From Arenicella chitinivorans (GTDB lineage Bacteria > Pseudomonadota > Gammaproteobacteria > Arenicellales > Arenicellaceae), in NCBI RefSeq assembly GCF_014651515.1, contig NZ_BMXA01000003.1:1-64000 (forward strand): 64,000 bases of DNA, given 5' to 3'. The position numbers and the translations under genes were made by a program. Below are positions 24,022-33,444 of this stretch, in pieces (the first letter of the stretch is position 1; every line of letters starts with the position of its first letter). Under the pieces are notes generated by a model that worked only from the letters and a program-made list of their open reading frames with translations, did no database searches and had not been told where the DNA came from.

Positions 24022-24519
24022 ATGAAAAAGATTGCTATCTACCCGGGCACCTTCGACCCGATCACTAATGGTCATCTGGATTTGGTGGCGCGAGCCGAAC
24101 AAATTTTTGACGAGGTGATCATCGCTGTGTCCGATAATCCGCGCAAAAACCCCTTGTTCACGACGGCGGAACGTGTGGCCATGGTTGACGACGCCACGCA
24201 GCACATACCGCACGTGCGCGTTGAGAGCTTTGATGACCTGTTGGTTAACTTTGTGACGCGACAAAAAGCAAAGTTTGTTATTCGTGGCTTGCGCGCAGTA
24301 TCCGACTTCGAATATGAATTTCAGCTCGCGTCAGCGAATCGGCGCCTAGACAGTAATGTGGAAACGATTTTCCTGACACCATCGGAAGCAAACTACTTTA
24401 TTTCGTCATCTTTAGTGCGGGAGATTTCTTACTATAAGGGTGATGTAAGCAGTTTCGTACCACCGCATGTGGAGCTGGCGCTGCAGAATAAATGGGCGGC
24501 AGGTCGCCCGAGTAGTTAA
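24022..24519 (+). CDS. coaD: Phosphopantetheine adenylyltransferase
   Basis: It transfers AMP to 4'-phosphopantetheine in the fourth step of coenzyme A synthesis. At 165 residues it is typical. The nucleotidyltransferase motif YPGTFDPITNGH lies at residues 7-18 and the ATP-binding SSSLVREI near residue 130. It is probably co-transcribed with rsmD (18-base gap) and with the ferredoxin downstream (53-base gap), a common gammaproteobacterial order. Confidence 0.97.
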   Translation: MKKIAIYPGTFDPITNGHLDLVARAEQIFDEVIIAVSDNPRKNPLFTTAERVAMVDDATQHIPHVRVESFDDLLVNFVTRQKAKFVIRGLRAVSDFEYEFQLASANRRLDSNVETIFLTPSEANYFISSSLVREISYYKGDVSSFVPPHVELALQNKWAAGRPSS

Positions 24520-24563
24520 TCCCGTCAACGAGGCAATCTAGGTTGCTGAGTTGCTCAGAGTAG

Positions 24564-24845
<282 letters not shown>

Positions 24846-24850
24846 TCGAC

Positions 24851-25201
24851 TTACTGCTTAACCATATTCGGTATCCAAGAAATCTTTTTGTACTGCTTGT
24901 ATTCTTTGACAAAATCCTTGGCGTTCCAAGTTTTAACTTGCTCGTAAAAACCTGGGCGAATCACTTTCAATGAAACTGTGGTGGCACCGTCGAATTTGAT
25001 GGACTTGTCGAGAACCACGGGTGTCGGACCCAGGAAAATCCACTCGGGGTTCTCATCCCCTTTATATTTGACTTGCAACAAAGCATAGGCTCCAAGCGGA
25101 TCGGAGTGAATCTTCAACGCGATATTGCGTTTACCGCTGCCGCACGCGGTCAGAGCAAGACAGAGCATCGCAATTGAGAATAGTTTGACTGAGTGTTTCA
25201 T
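24851..25201 (-). CDS. Small lipoprotein, PEGA-like (paralog of the next gene)
   Basis: A 116-residue lipoprotein with lipobox ALTAC (Cys20). The mature part has the pattern HSDPLGAYALLQ, then LGPTPVVL and a RPGFYEQV segment. The same pattern occurs in the adjacent gene (SDPPGAEV, IGNTPVTM, KQGYYEKV). This resembles a PEGA-type beta domain, a surface or periplasmic carbohydrate- or protein-binding module. No function is known to me. It starts 30 bases after the upstream lipoprotein gene, so they look like a tandem duplication in one transcript. Confidence 0.72.
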   Translation of the reverse strand: MKHSVKLFSIAMLCLALTACGSGKRNIALKIHSDPLGAYALLQVKYKGDENPEWIFLGPTPVVLDKSIKFDGATTVSLKVIRPGFYEQVKTWNAKDFVKEYKQYKKISWIPNMVKQ

Positions 25202-25231
25202 AGGGAGTGCTTGGTTTGGGTTGCTAGAGGC

Positions 25232-25567
25232 TTATTCGCCCTTCTTTTGCATGGAGACTTTTACTAGTTGCGCATTTTCCAGCGCTTCCTGCTCACTGGA
25301 GTGTCGCATACTGAGCCAGAAGGACGTTACTTTTTCATAGTAACCTTGTTTTTTTAGGCGAATCGGGATGTGCTGCCGATTACTGCTGCCGTCCTTCCAG
25401 AACATGGTGACCGGGGTATTGCCAATGATGGTGCCGTCATCAAGGTTGATAACCTCAGCGCCCGGCGGGTCCGACACGAACTTGACCGCGCCATAATGCG
25501 CACCACAGGCGGTTAAACTCAGGCAGGCCAGAGTGATGAAGAAAGTGGAGAACGATTTGGTCAGCAT
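25232..25567 (-). CDS. Small PEGA-domain lipoprotein (paralog of the preceding gene)
   Basis: A 111-residue lipoprotein starting MLTKSF at 25567, with lipobox SLTAC (Cys21). A longer reading frame to 25666 exists, but its extra 33 residues are Cys/Arg-rich and would bury the signal peptide. The mature region carries the PEGA signature SDPPGAEV followed by GNTPVTMFW and KKQGYYEKV, then a helical tail. It is paralogous to the gene downstream and reads in the same direction as the dynamin-like gene, 121 bases after it. Role unknown. Confidence 0.72.
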   Translation of the reverse strand: MLTKSFSTFFITLACLSLTACGAHYGAVKFVSDPPGAEVINLDDGTIIGNTPVTMFWKDGSSNRQHIPIRLKKQGYYEKVTSFWLSMRHSSEQEALENAQLVKVSMQKKGE

Positions 25568-25688
25568 GTAGGCAGTTTTGAAGGTTTGTTTTGGCCGATG
25601 ATAGCACACCGCGGAACGACGCAGACAGGGGCAAATGGATAGGCAATAATCTGGTAACGTGCGCACCAGTGGATTTGAATTGGTCGCA

Positions 25689-27725
25689 CTAAAACTTCAC
25701 TTTGTGGTCCCAGTAAAGGATATCCGCTGATTTGGCTTCTTCGGCTTCGGCCTCTTGTTCTGCTTCTTCGTTGGCGTGCGTTGCTTGAGAAAGCAGCTCA
25801 ACCAGTTTTTCCTGATACTGGGTAAACTCACCGTGTTGTTCGACCAGTTCCGCTTGCATCACAGTAAGTTCCTGTAAGCGCTGTTCCACCGTGTCGGAGG
25901 CTTTATGGATGCGTTTCACACTTTCGAGTCGACGACGCAGCTGCGTATGATGCTCTCGAACATAGGTTTCCATTGGGACCATCAGGTTATTATTCCAGTT
26001 AGTGGCATCGCGCAGGGCGCGCGAGAAGACCTTGCGTGAAGCCTGGCAAACGGATTCGTAGAACCGGTTCGTGATCGACATTTGTTCGCGGAAAAATAAC
26101 GTCTTTGTGTCTTTGAGGTGCCGGTGTTTGGCCTCTAGCCGCGCAATTTCCTGCTTAAATTTCTCCAGGCGCAGGCGGCGGACCTTGAAATTTGCAATGC
26201 CGTGATCTTGTTCGAAATCGCGAGTAATGTTCTCTGACAATGCGGCGATTTCATTGGCTTGTTCAATCGCGCTGTCTATATAGTAGTTAAGGCGTTCGAA
26301 ATACTTTGAAATAGTCTTTTGCAGGGTGATAGATGACGCACAGCGAGCCATATTGTGCCGCGTGATGGCAATCAATTTTTCCAATCGGTCATTACTCAAC
26401 AACTGGACTAATTTGGTGGTTTCTTTAGAGTACACCGCCCGCAGCGCTTGATAACGCTGCATGTCTTTTTCCAGCGACGATTTCTCGGATTGCACTTTCA
26501 ACATGATATGAGAAATTACGTCGGTGTTTTTACTGCTTAACTGCTTGAGTTCCGCGATGTGTTCATCCGCATCTTTAAGACGATTGTCCATGATGGAGCT
26601 AGCAGAATCCAAAATGCCTTCCAGCGCGCTGCGGACCTTTTCGACTACGATCTTGCGTTTTTCTGGAATCAGTTTGCTGGCAATCGCGTTTTCCAGCGCT
26701 GGAATATTGCTGCGTTGCAGGAGTTCTGCATCGTCCGACAGTTTGGCGAGCAAGCCTTTTTGCGCGGACACAGGAAAAATGTTGGCCGGATCAAGCGCTA
26801 ACGTTTTCGACGTGGCGGCCACCTGCGCATCGATCTCATTTTGAATTTCAGTCTCACTGCGAATGCCATCCCAGAGAGCGTCAATCTTATTCAATGCAAC
26901 AAGTTTACGCTGGTTGCGTTCTTTCTCAGATTTTTCGCCGTCTAAATGCTGTTGCCACAGTTCTAAGTCTGTCGACGTGACGCCCGTGTCATGCGATAGG
27001 ATGAACACCACGGTGTGCGCGGTCGCGAGTTGGTTGATCGTTAGCTCAGGCTCTGCACCGATCGCGTTAAGGCCCGGCGTGTCGAGAATCACTAGACCTT
27101 GTTCAAGCAGTGGATGGGGCAGGTTGATAATCGCGTGCCGCCAACTGGGGATCTGTACTTCGTCGTACTCGTTTACTGGCAGACCAATTTCAGAATTTTC
27201 GTCTTCCAGTAAATCAAATTTGAGCTCTTTGGCGTACGATTTGCTGACAAGCTTATTGTCCGTCATGCCGGTCATCGCGTCGCTGACGCTCTGTACGTCA
27301 TCGGCATCAAAGGTAATCTCGCGCCACAATGATTTGTCTTTTTTTAGCTCGAACAGCGCGCGCTCATCTTTGCGTGATTCGATCGGTAGTAGACGAATCG
27401 AACTAGGCAGGTTCGGGTCATACATGAGTTCGGTTGGGCACATCGTGGTGCGACCAGAACCGGAAGGCAAGATGCGTTTTTTGTAGTTGCCAAAGAAGAT
27501 GGTATTGATCATCTCAGATTTGCCACGTGAGAATTCAGCGACAAATGCCACCGACAGATTGTCGTCGGCCAGCGCGCCCAGTACGTTTTCGAACTGGTGA
27601 TGCGTACGCAAATCAGTGACGTTTTTGGCTTTGAGGAAGGTGCTCAGATCTTGTACTGCGCCACTTACTGCGGTGCGCCAGTCAGAGTATTCCTGTATAT
27701 CAGATTGCAGATTTTTTTCGGTCAC
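25689..27725 (-). CDS. Bacterial dynamin-like GTPase
   Basis: A 678-residue large GTPase of the dynamin family. G1 is AEFSRGKSE (GKS at 68-70), a variant P-loop common in bacterial dynamin-like proteins. G3 is DTPGLN (Asp215) and G4 is NKID (279-282). The remaining about 330 residues are predicted long helices and coiled coil (for example 375-460 and 495-640), matching the neck/trunk of dynamins. I see no strongly hydrophobic membrane paddle, so membrane contact would be peripheral. The Glu/Ala-rich C-terminus ends with a short basic tail. Family members remodel or protect membranes, some under phage or envelope stress. Many occur in pairs; this one is alone. Confidence 0.85.
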   Translation of the reverse strand: MTEKNLQSDIQEYSDWRTAVSGAVQDLSTFLKAKNVTDLRTHHQFENVLGALADDNLSVAFVAEFSRGKSEMINTIFFGNYKKRILPSGSGRTTMCPTELMYDPNLPSSIRLLPIESRKDERALFELKKDKSLWREITFDADDVQSVSDAMTGMTDNKLVSKSYAKELKFDLLEDENSEIGLPVNEYDEVQIPSWRHAIINLPHPLLEQGLVILDTPGLNAIGAEPELTINQLATAHTVVFILSHDTGVTSTDLELWQQHLDGEKSEKERNQRKLVALNKIDALWDGIRSETEIQNEIDAQVAATSKTLALDPANIFPVSAQKGLLAKLSDDAELLQRSNIPALENAIASKLIPEKRKIVVEKVRSALEGILDSASSIMDNRLKDADEHIAELKQLSSKNTDVISHIMLKVQSEKSSLEKDMQRYQALRAVYSKETTKLVQLLSNDRLEKLIAITRHNMARCASSITLQKTISKYFERLNYYIDSAIEQANEIAALSENITRDFEQDHGIANFKVRRLRLEKFKQEIARLEAKHRHLKDTKTLFFREQMSITNRFYESVCQASRKVFSRALRDATNWNNNLMVPMETYVREHHTQLRRRLESVKRIHKASDTVEQRLQELTVMQAELVEQHGEFTQYQEKLVELLSQATHANEEAEQEAEAEEAKSADILYWDHKVKF

Positions 27726-28247
27726 TGTCGAGCTCGTATTGTATCGAAGTTACGTCACGCCTTGTTTCAAGTTAGTTCGTTGATCTGTCTGCCGTTGTCA
27801 AGGTGCGACCCATACCCAGTCTGCACCTCGCAACGCCATACCTGTCAACGACTAGACGCTGTATGTTGGATGGCGCGCTGTGCATGATCTTGCCCAACCG
27901 ATCTAACAACTTTCGCACAGTCTGAGGCTGTTCACAACTGAGCAAATATTGTCACCCAGTGTCCGCCACACACCCAGCGTTGCCCAATTCCACACAAAGA
28001 TCATATCTGAGGCATTGAGTCGCCGTCAATCAATAATTAAGGCATTAAATTAGTTAGTATCTATAAGTCATTGTTATTAAACGCTATATCGAGCCAAAGA
28101 TGTGGCGTGTTGGTGCGCTCGTGTTACACGCCAGTCACGTTCAAAAGTCGGTGGTTGTAATTGTGCTCTACTATGGTCAGAATCACGGCTCGTCCCGGGT
28201 TTGGGTCACCTGATTGTGGCACCCTGTTTGTAGACACTATCATCGCC
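27726..28247. other. 522-base intergenic region between divergent dynamin-like and mrcB genes
   Basis: I find no RNA gene, repeat or credible small coding sequence here. The A/T-rich core (28030-28080) could supply promoters: TTAAGG at 28037-28042, a 17-base spacer and TCTATA would read toward mrcB, but the match is weak. The mrcB-side frame is open to 28161, so a longer mrcB product cannot be excluded. Confidence 0.5.
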
Positions 28248-30770
28248 ATGCCGAATAACAAAGCATCCAAAAAAAAACGTACGAAACGAGGCAAAAAGAC
28301 CGTAGCCAGTGGCCGATCTAATTCTGGCCAGAAGCGTCTTAACTTGGAAAAACGCACGTCCACCAAGCGCGGGAGTCTCAAGCGGCCGGCTGGCAAGGCC
28401 AAGCGCCGAGGATTTTGGTCGTTTCTAAGATTTTGGCTGTTACGTTTGACTATGCTCGCGTTCTTGGCCCTGCTTTGCTTCACCGTGTACTTGGATATTT
28501 CGATTCGCAAGAAGTTTGAAGGGCAAAAATGGGCCTTGCCTGCGCATGTTTACACCCGGCCAATGGAGCTGTATATCGGGCAGCGGTTTGATGAAAAGCT
28601 GGTATTGGCGGAGCTCAGTGAGTTGGGTTACACCCGACGTTCCGCGTTGGATCGGGTTGGGTCGTATCGATACAGTCCGTCTGAATTGGCGATCTATCAG
28701 CGTGAGTTCCGATTCTGGGATGAGTTGCGACCACAACAAATTATTCGCCTTTCGTTGCGGGCAGGGCGTATCGAGGCGATCTCGGTGGAACAGCCCGATG
28801 TCACGGCGGCCAGTCACAATACCGAGATTGTCAGGTTGGAGCCGCGTTTGTTTGGCAGTGTCTCGCCGATGAGTCATGAAGACCGCTCCTTGTTACGCAT
28901 CGATGAAGTGCCGACTGAGTTAATCGAAGGCTTGATTGCGAATGAGGATCGTCAATTTCGTTCCCATTTTGGCGTCAATCCTTTGGGGATTGTACGCGCT
29001 ATGATTCGCAATATGCGAGCTGGTCGAGTAGTGCAAGGCGGTAGTACACTGACTCAACAGTTAGTGAAAAATTATTACCTTTCCTCGGAGCAAACATATA
29101 AACGCAAAGCCGTGGAAGCCATCATGGCTGTGCTGTTAGAGCTGCATTACAGTAAAGACGAAATCCTGCAGGCGTACCTAAATGAAGTGCATTTGAGTCA
29201 GGTCGGCAATCGAGCAATTCACGGTTTCGGGTTGGCTAGTCGCTACTTTTTTGGTCGACCGTTGCAGGAGTTGGATCTGGATCAAATCGCGGTTTTGATT
29301 GCGGTCAATAATGGGCCTAGCAAGTACAACCCGATTCGGAATCCAAACAATGCATTGCAACGCCGAAACTTGGTGTTGAAAACCATGTTGGAACAGGGCG
29401 TGATCGATGATGCGGCTTACCAACGAGCGATTGCGTCGGATTTAAAATTGAGCCCCACTGCGGCACGCGCGGCACTGTTATCCTACCCAGCTTTTATGGG
29501 GTTTGTGCGACAAAACCTGCAACAGGATTATCATCAAGAAGATCTCTTGAATGATGGTTTGCAGATACACACCACACTCAATCCGCGGATTCAGGAAAGT
29601 CTGGAGAAGGCTGTTCGTGAGGAGCTGGCCGCGGTTGAACGGGACAAAGGCATCACGGCGAATAGTTTGCAGGTGGCGGCGGTGGTTATTCGTACCGATA
29701 ACGGCGAAGTCGCCGCCATGCTGGGTGATAGGAACCCGAGTTTTTCTGGGTACAACCGTGCTCTGAACGCGAAGCGGCCAGTAGGTTCATTGCTTAAACC
29801 CTTTGTCTATTTAACTGCCCTGGAAGCGCCGAACAAGTACTCGCTTGCAAGTTTGGTGTCCGACCGTTCGATCACGGTCTCGCAGCGCGGTAGCCCCGAC
29901 TGGCAGCCGCAGAATTATGATAAGCAAGAGCATGGCGACGTGATGCTAGTCGAAGCCTTGTCACGTTCGTACAATCTGGCGACCGTCCAACTGGGTATGG
30001 AACTTGGTGTGGATGAGGTGGCGGACACGATTCGTCGATTGGGGTACAACGACAAAGTAAGTGAATTGCCTTCGGTCTTGCTCGGTGCAGTTCCCATGAC
30101 GGTGATGGATGTTGGTCAATTGTATCTTAGTCTAGCGTCCGGTGGATTTAAGACCCCCATCAAGGGTATCCGATCAGTATTAAGCAATGAGAATGACCCT
30201 CTGGCGCGATACTCGCTGGACATTGAGCAAGTGATCGAGCCGGAGTTTACGATTCTGATTAATTACGCGTTACAGGATGTGGTTCGAAATGGTACCGCAC
30301 GCAGCGTTTTAACCGGATTTCGTTACGATTACGGGTTGGCTGGCAAGACCGGCACCACCGACGACTATCGAGACAGCTGGTTTGCCGGATTCTCGGGCAA
30401 TTATCTGACCGTGGTTTGGGTTGGTCGAGATGACTACCAATCTACCGGTTTGACGGGTGCGAGTGGCGCGGCACGTTTGTGGTCAAAGACAATGCAAGCA
30501 ATGCCATTAGAACGCTTTGAGCTGGGGTACAGTGACGCTGTGGTATCGCAGGTAGTGCATTATTCGGTGGACCCGATACGTCAGGACTGCAGTTTATCTC
30601 GTAATCTGCCCATTTTGATTGAGTCTTTAGAGTTGGAAAATATACCGTGTGCAAATCGGATACAGTATGATCTGGACAATGAAGATGAGATGCAACATTT
30701 TGAACCGTGGCCTAAGGAACCGCCAGCCAGGCGTAAAAAGAAGTCTTGGTGGCAGCGTTTATTTGACTAG
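28248..30770 (+). CDS. mrcB: Penicillin-binding protein 1B (bifunctional transglycosylase/transpeptidase)
   Basis: An 840-residue class A PBP that polymerises and cross-links peptidoglycan. Residues 1-56 are cytoplasmic and extremely basic (22 Lys/Arg). A membrane anchor follows (57-83), then a UB2H-like domain (HVYTRPMELY onward), where LpoB binds in E. coli. The GT51 domain has catalytic Glu233 (ANEDRQFRSHFG) and GGSTLTQQLVKN. The transpeptidase has Ser514 (SLLKPF), SRSYN and KTGTT (Lys700). UB2H identifies PBP1B rather than 1A. I chose ATG 28248 because the upstream frame (from 28161) encodes unrelated sequence before the basic region. Confidence 0.95.
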   Translation: MPNNKASKKKRTKRGKKTVASGRSNSGQKRLNLEKRTSTKRGSLKRPAGKAKRRGFWSFLRFWLLRLTMLAFLALLCFTVYLDISIRKKFEGQKWALPAHVYTRPMELYIGQRFDEKLVLAELSELGYTRRSALDRVGSYRYSPSELAIYQREFRFWDELRPQQIIRLSLRAGRIEAISVEQPDVTAASHNTEIVRLEPRLFGSVSPMSHEDRSLLRIDEVPTELIEGLIANEDRQFRSHFGVNPLGIVRAMIRNMRAGRVVQGGSTLTQQLVKNYYLSSEQTYKRKAVEAIMAVLLELHYSKDEILQAYLNEVHLSQVGNRAIHGFGLASRYFFGRPLQELDLDQIAVLIAVNNGPSKYNPIRNPNNALQRRNLVLKTMLEQGVIDDAAYQRAIASDLKLSPTAARAALLSYPAFMGFVRQNLQQDYHQEDLLNDGLQIHTTLNPRIQESLEKAVREELAAVERDKGITANSLQVAAVVIRTDNGEVAAMLGDRNPSFSGYNRALNAKRPVGSLLKPFVYLTALEAPNKYSLASLVSDRSITVSQRGSPDWQPQNYDKQEHGDVMLVEALSRSYNLATVQLGMELGVDEVADTIRRLGYNDKVSELPSVLLGAVPMTVMDVGQLYLSLASGGFKTPIKGIRSVLSNENDPLARYSLDIEQVIEPEFTILINYALQDVVRNGTARSVLTGFRYDYGLAGKTGTTDDYRDSWFAGFSGNYLTVVWVGRDDYQSTGLTGASGAARLWSKTMQAMPLERFELGYSDAVVSQVVHYSVDPIRQDCSLSRNLPILIESLELENIPCANRIQYDLDNEDEMQHFEPWPKEPPARRKKKSWWQRLFD

Positions 30771-30777
30771 TACGGGC

Positions 30778-31284
30778 GTGAGACTTGGGTCTGCATTGCG
30801 GGTCTGGTTGTTGGTGGCCTTGCTGGGCTTTCTGAGTGCGTGTGCCTCGACCCGAGACCTGACGCCACCAGCGACGGTTGAAGATCGCGCTGTGGTGGAT
30901 GGTGAGGCCTTGCCGTTACCTGACGATGATGTGATTCAAGCGGAGTCGATGGGGTATGCGCAGGGTATGTCGCCGGTGGTTAAACGATTGGTCAGTGTTG
31001 CGCAGCAACAACGAAATCAACAGGACTGGGATGGGGCCGCGGATTCACTTGAGCGTGCGCTGCGAATCGAACCGCGTAATGCATTGTTATGGGGGAAGCT
31101 GGCCGATGTGCGGTTTGCACAGCAGTCATGGCGTCAAGCAATTCAGTTAGCCGCAAAATCCAATACCTTGGCTGGCGCCGATAACGCGTTGAGACGGCAG
31201 AATTGGTATTTGATGGCCAATGCTTACGACGCGCTGGGCGACGCCACCTCTGCGCTAAAATATCGCACTAAGTTGATGGAATAG
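30778..31284 (+). CDS. TPR lipoprotein downstream of mrcB
   Basis: A 168-residue lipoprotein whose start appears to be GTG 30778 (MRLGSALRVWLLVALL, lipobox LSAC, Cys22), 7 bases after the mrcB stop. Longer frames would run inside mrcB. The mature protein has TPR-type helices (about 75-165: QQDWDGAADSLERALRIEP, then ALLWGKLADVRFAQQSW). Genes of this kind beside PBP genes are often envelope-synthesis accessory factors. By position it might assist PBP1B as Lpo proteins do, but I see no LpoB sequence likeness, so this is only a suggestion. Confidence 0.72.
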   Translation: MRLGSALRVWLLVALLGFLSACASTRDLTPPATVEDRAVVDGEALPLPDDDVIQAESMGYAQGMSPVVKRLVSVAQQQRNQQDWDGAADSLERALRIEPRNALLWGKLADVRFAQQSWRQAIQLAAKSNTLAGADNALRRQNWYLMANAYDALGDATSALKYRTKLME

Positions 31285-31301
31285 CCGGTCGCCGAATGAG
31301 A

Positions 31302-31853
31302 TCAGGCATTATTGCTGCCTTGCTCTTGACGATACTCAGTCGCAAGTCGAACATAGCGCTGACGGTTGATTTCAAAGAAAGCCAAATCTGATTCGTTAAT
31401 ATCGCGCAGTTTCTTAGCGGGACTGCCAGCCCAGACTTCACCAGCCGGCACGACCTTTCCCGGAGTGACCAGTGCGCCAGCGGCGACCATTGCGCCGCGT
31501 TCCACTAAGCAATCATCCATGACGCAGGCCTGTATCCCAATAAAGGCGTCATCTTCGATCGTGCAAGCATGCAAAATCGCAGAGTGACCGACAGTAATGT
31601 CATTACCTAAGTAGGTGCCTTGGCCGCGTTCAGCGCAGTGGATCATGGTTAAATCCTGAATGTTAGTGCGTTCGCCGATGCGAATTTCGTTGACATCACC
31701 GCGCACCACACAGCCATACCAGATGCCAGATTCAGCGCCAACCTGAACATCACCGATGATCGTTGCTGTCTGGGCGATAAAGGCAGATGGGGCTAGGGTG
31801 GGGCATACACCGCGATACGGGAGCAAAATCCCCTGGTTGTTGGGCACTTTCAT
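31302..31853 (-). CDS. Gamma-class carbonic anhydrase family protein (YrdA-like)
   Basis: A 183-residue left-handed beta-helix protein with repeated hexapeptides (AQTATIIGDVQVGAESGIWY onward) and a C-terminal helix. The zinc-type histidines are seen in MIHCAERG and in VGHSAILHAC. Family members bind metal and trimerise, but carbonic anhydrase activity is often weak or absent in the YrdA/CaiE branch. The ATG at 31853 gives the usual family N-terminus (LLPYRGVCPTLAPSAFIA); an in-frame start at 31937 would add 28 unusual residues and overlap the divergent zapE gene. Confidence 0.88.
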   Translation of the reverse strand: MKVPNNQGILLPYRGVCPTLAPSAFIAQTATIIGDVQVGAESGIWYGCVVRGDVNEIRIGERTNIQDLTMIHCAERGQGTYLGNDITVGHSAILHACTIEDDAFIGIQACVMDDCLVERGAMVAAGALVTPGKVVPAGEVWAGSPAKKLRDINESDLAFFEINRQRYVRLATEYRQEQGSNNA

Positions 31854-31923
31854 GGTTGTTTCACTGACATTTTCATAACTGCTTACGGTAAACTCAACGC
31901 CCTGCAATAGCAATCCAACTTTG

Positions 31924-33024
31924 ATGATGGTCGACACGCCGCTTTCGCGATACCAGCAAGACTTACAAAAACCTGAGTTTGCCGAAGACCCGGCACAGCA
32001 ATTGGCAGTGCAGCATTTGCAACGCTTGTATGATGCGTTGCTGAATCAGCCCCCTCAGCGCGCTGGCTGGTTGTCGCGCCTCGGTATTGGTAAAACGAGC
32101 AAGGAGCCGGTAAAAGGCTTGTACTTTTGGGGCGGCGTAGGTCGAGGGAAAACCTATCTCGTCGATACTTTCTATGATTGTTTGCCATTTGAGCAAAAGC
32201 TGCGCATGCACTTTCATCGCTTTATGCATCGCGTACACTTGGAGCGTAAGGCTTTGCGTGACCAGGCTGATCCATTGGTCATTATCGGAAAGCAGTTAGC
32301 AAAAGAGGCGCGAGTTCTGTGTTTCGATGAGTTTGTGGTCAACGATGTGGCGGATGCCGTGATTCTGGTGAAACTGATGCGCGTGCTGTTTGATGAAGGC
32401 GTCACGCTGGTGGCGACAAGTAATGTCGAGCCGGACAACCTCTACCTCGGTGGGCTACAGCGCGACTTATTCCTGCCCGCGATTGCTATGATTCATCGGT
32501 ACACTGACGTGGTTAATATCGACTCTGGAATTGATTATCGGCTGCGCTTTCTGGATAAAGCTGAGACGTACTTTACTCCAGTTGATGAGTTGGCTAGGAA
32601 GGGCATGCAATACAACTTTGAGCATCTTGCGCCGGAGCCTGGGATAGCCAATGCCTTGATTGAAGTAGAAGGTCGGGAGTTGCGTTCGATTCGACGCGCA
32701 GATGGTGTGATCTGGTTCGACTTTACCGAATTGTGTGACGGGCCCAGGTCACAAAATGACTACATCGAGCTGGCGCGGTGCTTTCATTCAATACTGCTCA
32801 GTGATGTGCCAGTGATGGATCGTTTAATGGAAGATCAGGCGCGACGGTTTATTAATCTGGTCGACGTATTTTATGATCACAATGTGAAGTTGATCATTTC
32901 GGCTGCGGCCCAGGTTGAGGCGTTATACAATGGTACGCGCGTCGCGTTTGAGTTTCAGCGGACCATGAGTCGGTTGCAGGAAATGCAATCGCACGATTAC
33001 CTTGCACTCAGCCATAAAGCATAA
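31924..33024 (+). CDS. zapE: Cell-division-associated AFG1-like ATPase ZapE
   Basis: A 366-residue AFG1/LACE1-type P-loop ATPase, which in E. coli contacts FtsZ at the septum under stress or low oxygen. The N-terminus SRYQQDL matches the family. Walker A is GGVGRGKT (70-77), Walker B is LCFDEFVVND, and ATSNVEPDNLY and RFINLVDVFYDH are family motifs. Two tandem ATG codons (31924, 31927) follow a TTG, with no clear ribosome binding site, so the start is uncertain by a few residues. It is divergent from the gamma-carbonic anhydrase gene. Confidence 0.9.
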   Translation: MMVDTPLSRYQQDLQKPEFAEDPAQQLAVQHLQRLYDALLNQPPQRAGWLSRLGIGKTSKEPVKGLYFWGGVGRGKTYLVDTFYDCLPFEQKLRMHFHRFMHRVHLERKALRDQADPLVIIGKQLAKEARVLCFDEFVVNDVADAVILVKLMRVLFDEGVTLVATSNVEPDNLYLGGLQRDLFLPAIAMIHRYTDVVNIDSGIDYRLRFLDKAETYFTPVDELARKGMQYNFEHLAPEPGIANALIEVEGRELRSIRRADGVIWFDFTELCDGPRSQNDYIELARCFHSILLSDVPVMDRLMEDQARRFINLVDVFYDHNVKLIISAAAQVEALYNGTRVAFEFQRTMSRLQEMQSHDYLALSHKA

Positions 33025-33042
33025 GCTCTACTGATCTTGGGT

Positions 33043-33444
33043 TCAGTCACATTGCCAAGAGCGGATTAGTTCGCCGCGTTCATGTTCACCAATCGGATAC
33101 CATGAGTAGCCCTGGATGAGTTCGGTGATGTTTTCGTCCTCTTTTGCGCGCTTAAATTCCATCAGGCTGTCGCTTTCACAGTCTTTGCTAGCGTAGATGC
33201 GGCATTGTTTGAACCCGAACTGCATAGCCCGATACAAGCGTGCGCGTTTCATTAGGTTGTGACAACCGGCCTCGCGGGATTTTCGGGTGGTAAACCGCAG
33301 TCGCTGAGTTATGCCATCCTTATTAACTTTGTACAGTCGCATTTCCTGGCGCGTTGATGAGGACTGTGGGTCGTCCGCCAACGAGGCGGCCGACCAAAAT
33401 AAGTATAGGCTAGTCAGCAATAAGACCGTGAGTCGTGGTCGCAT
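33043..33444 (-). CDS. Exported protein of unknown function
   Basis: A 133-residue protein with a signal peptide (about 1-24, LTVLLLTSLYLFWSAASLA). The mature part is rich in Lys/Arg and has four cysteines (GCHNL, KQCRIY, DCESD and the penultimate WQCD), which could form disulfides in the periplasm. No family recognised. The ATG at 33444 overlaps the stop of the DUF2782 gene (TAATG), which argues for coupled translation and a shared role. It converges with zapE after 18 bases. Confidence 0.65.
   Translation of the reverse strand: MRPRLTVLLLTSLYLFWSAASLADDPQSSSTRQEMRLYKVNKDGITQRLRFTTRKSREAGCHNLMKRARLYRAMQFGFKQCRIYASKDCESDSLMEFKRAKEDENITELIQGYSWYPIGEHERGELIRSWQCD

Noticed and set aside
27726-28247. 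A small gene or RNA in the 522-base dynamin-mrcB gap
   Set aside because: No frame with both a ribosome binding site and coherent composition, no conserved RNA motif, and only a weak promoter-like pair.
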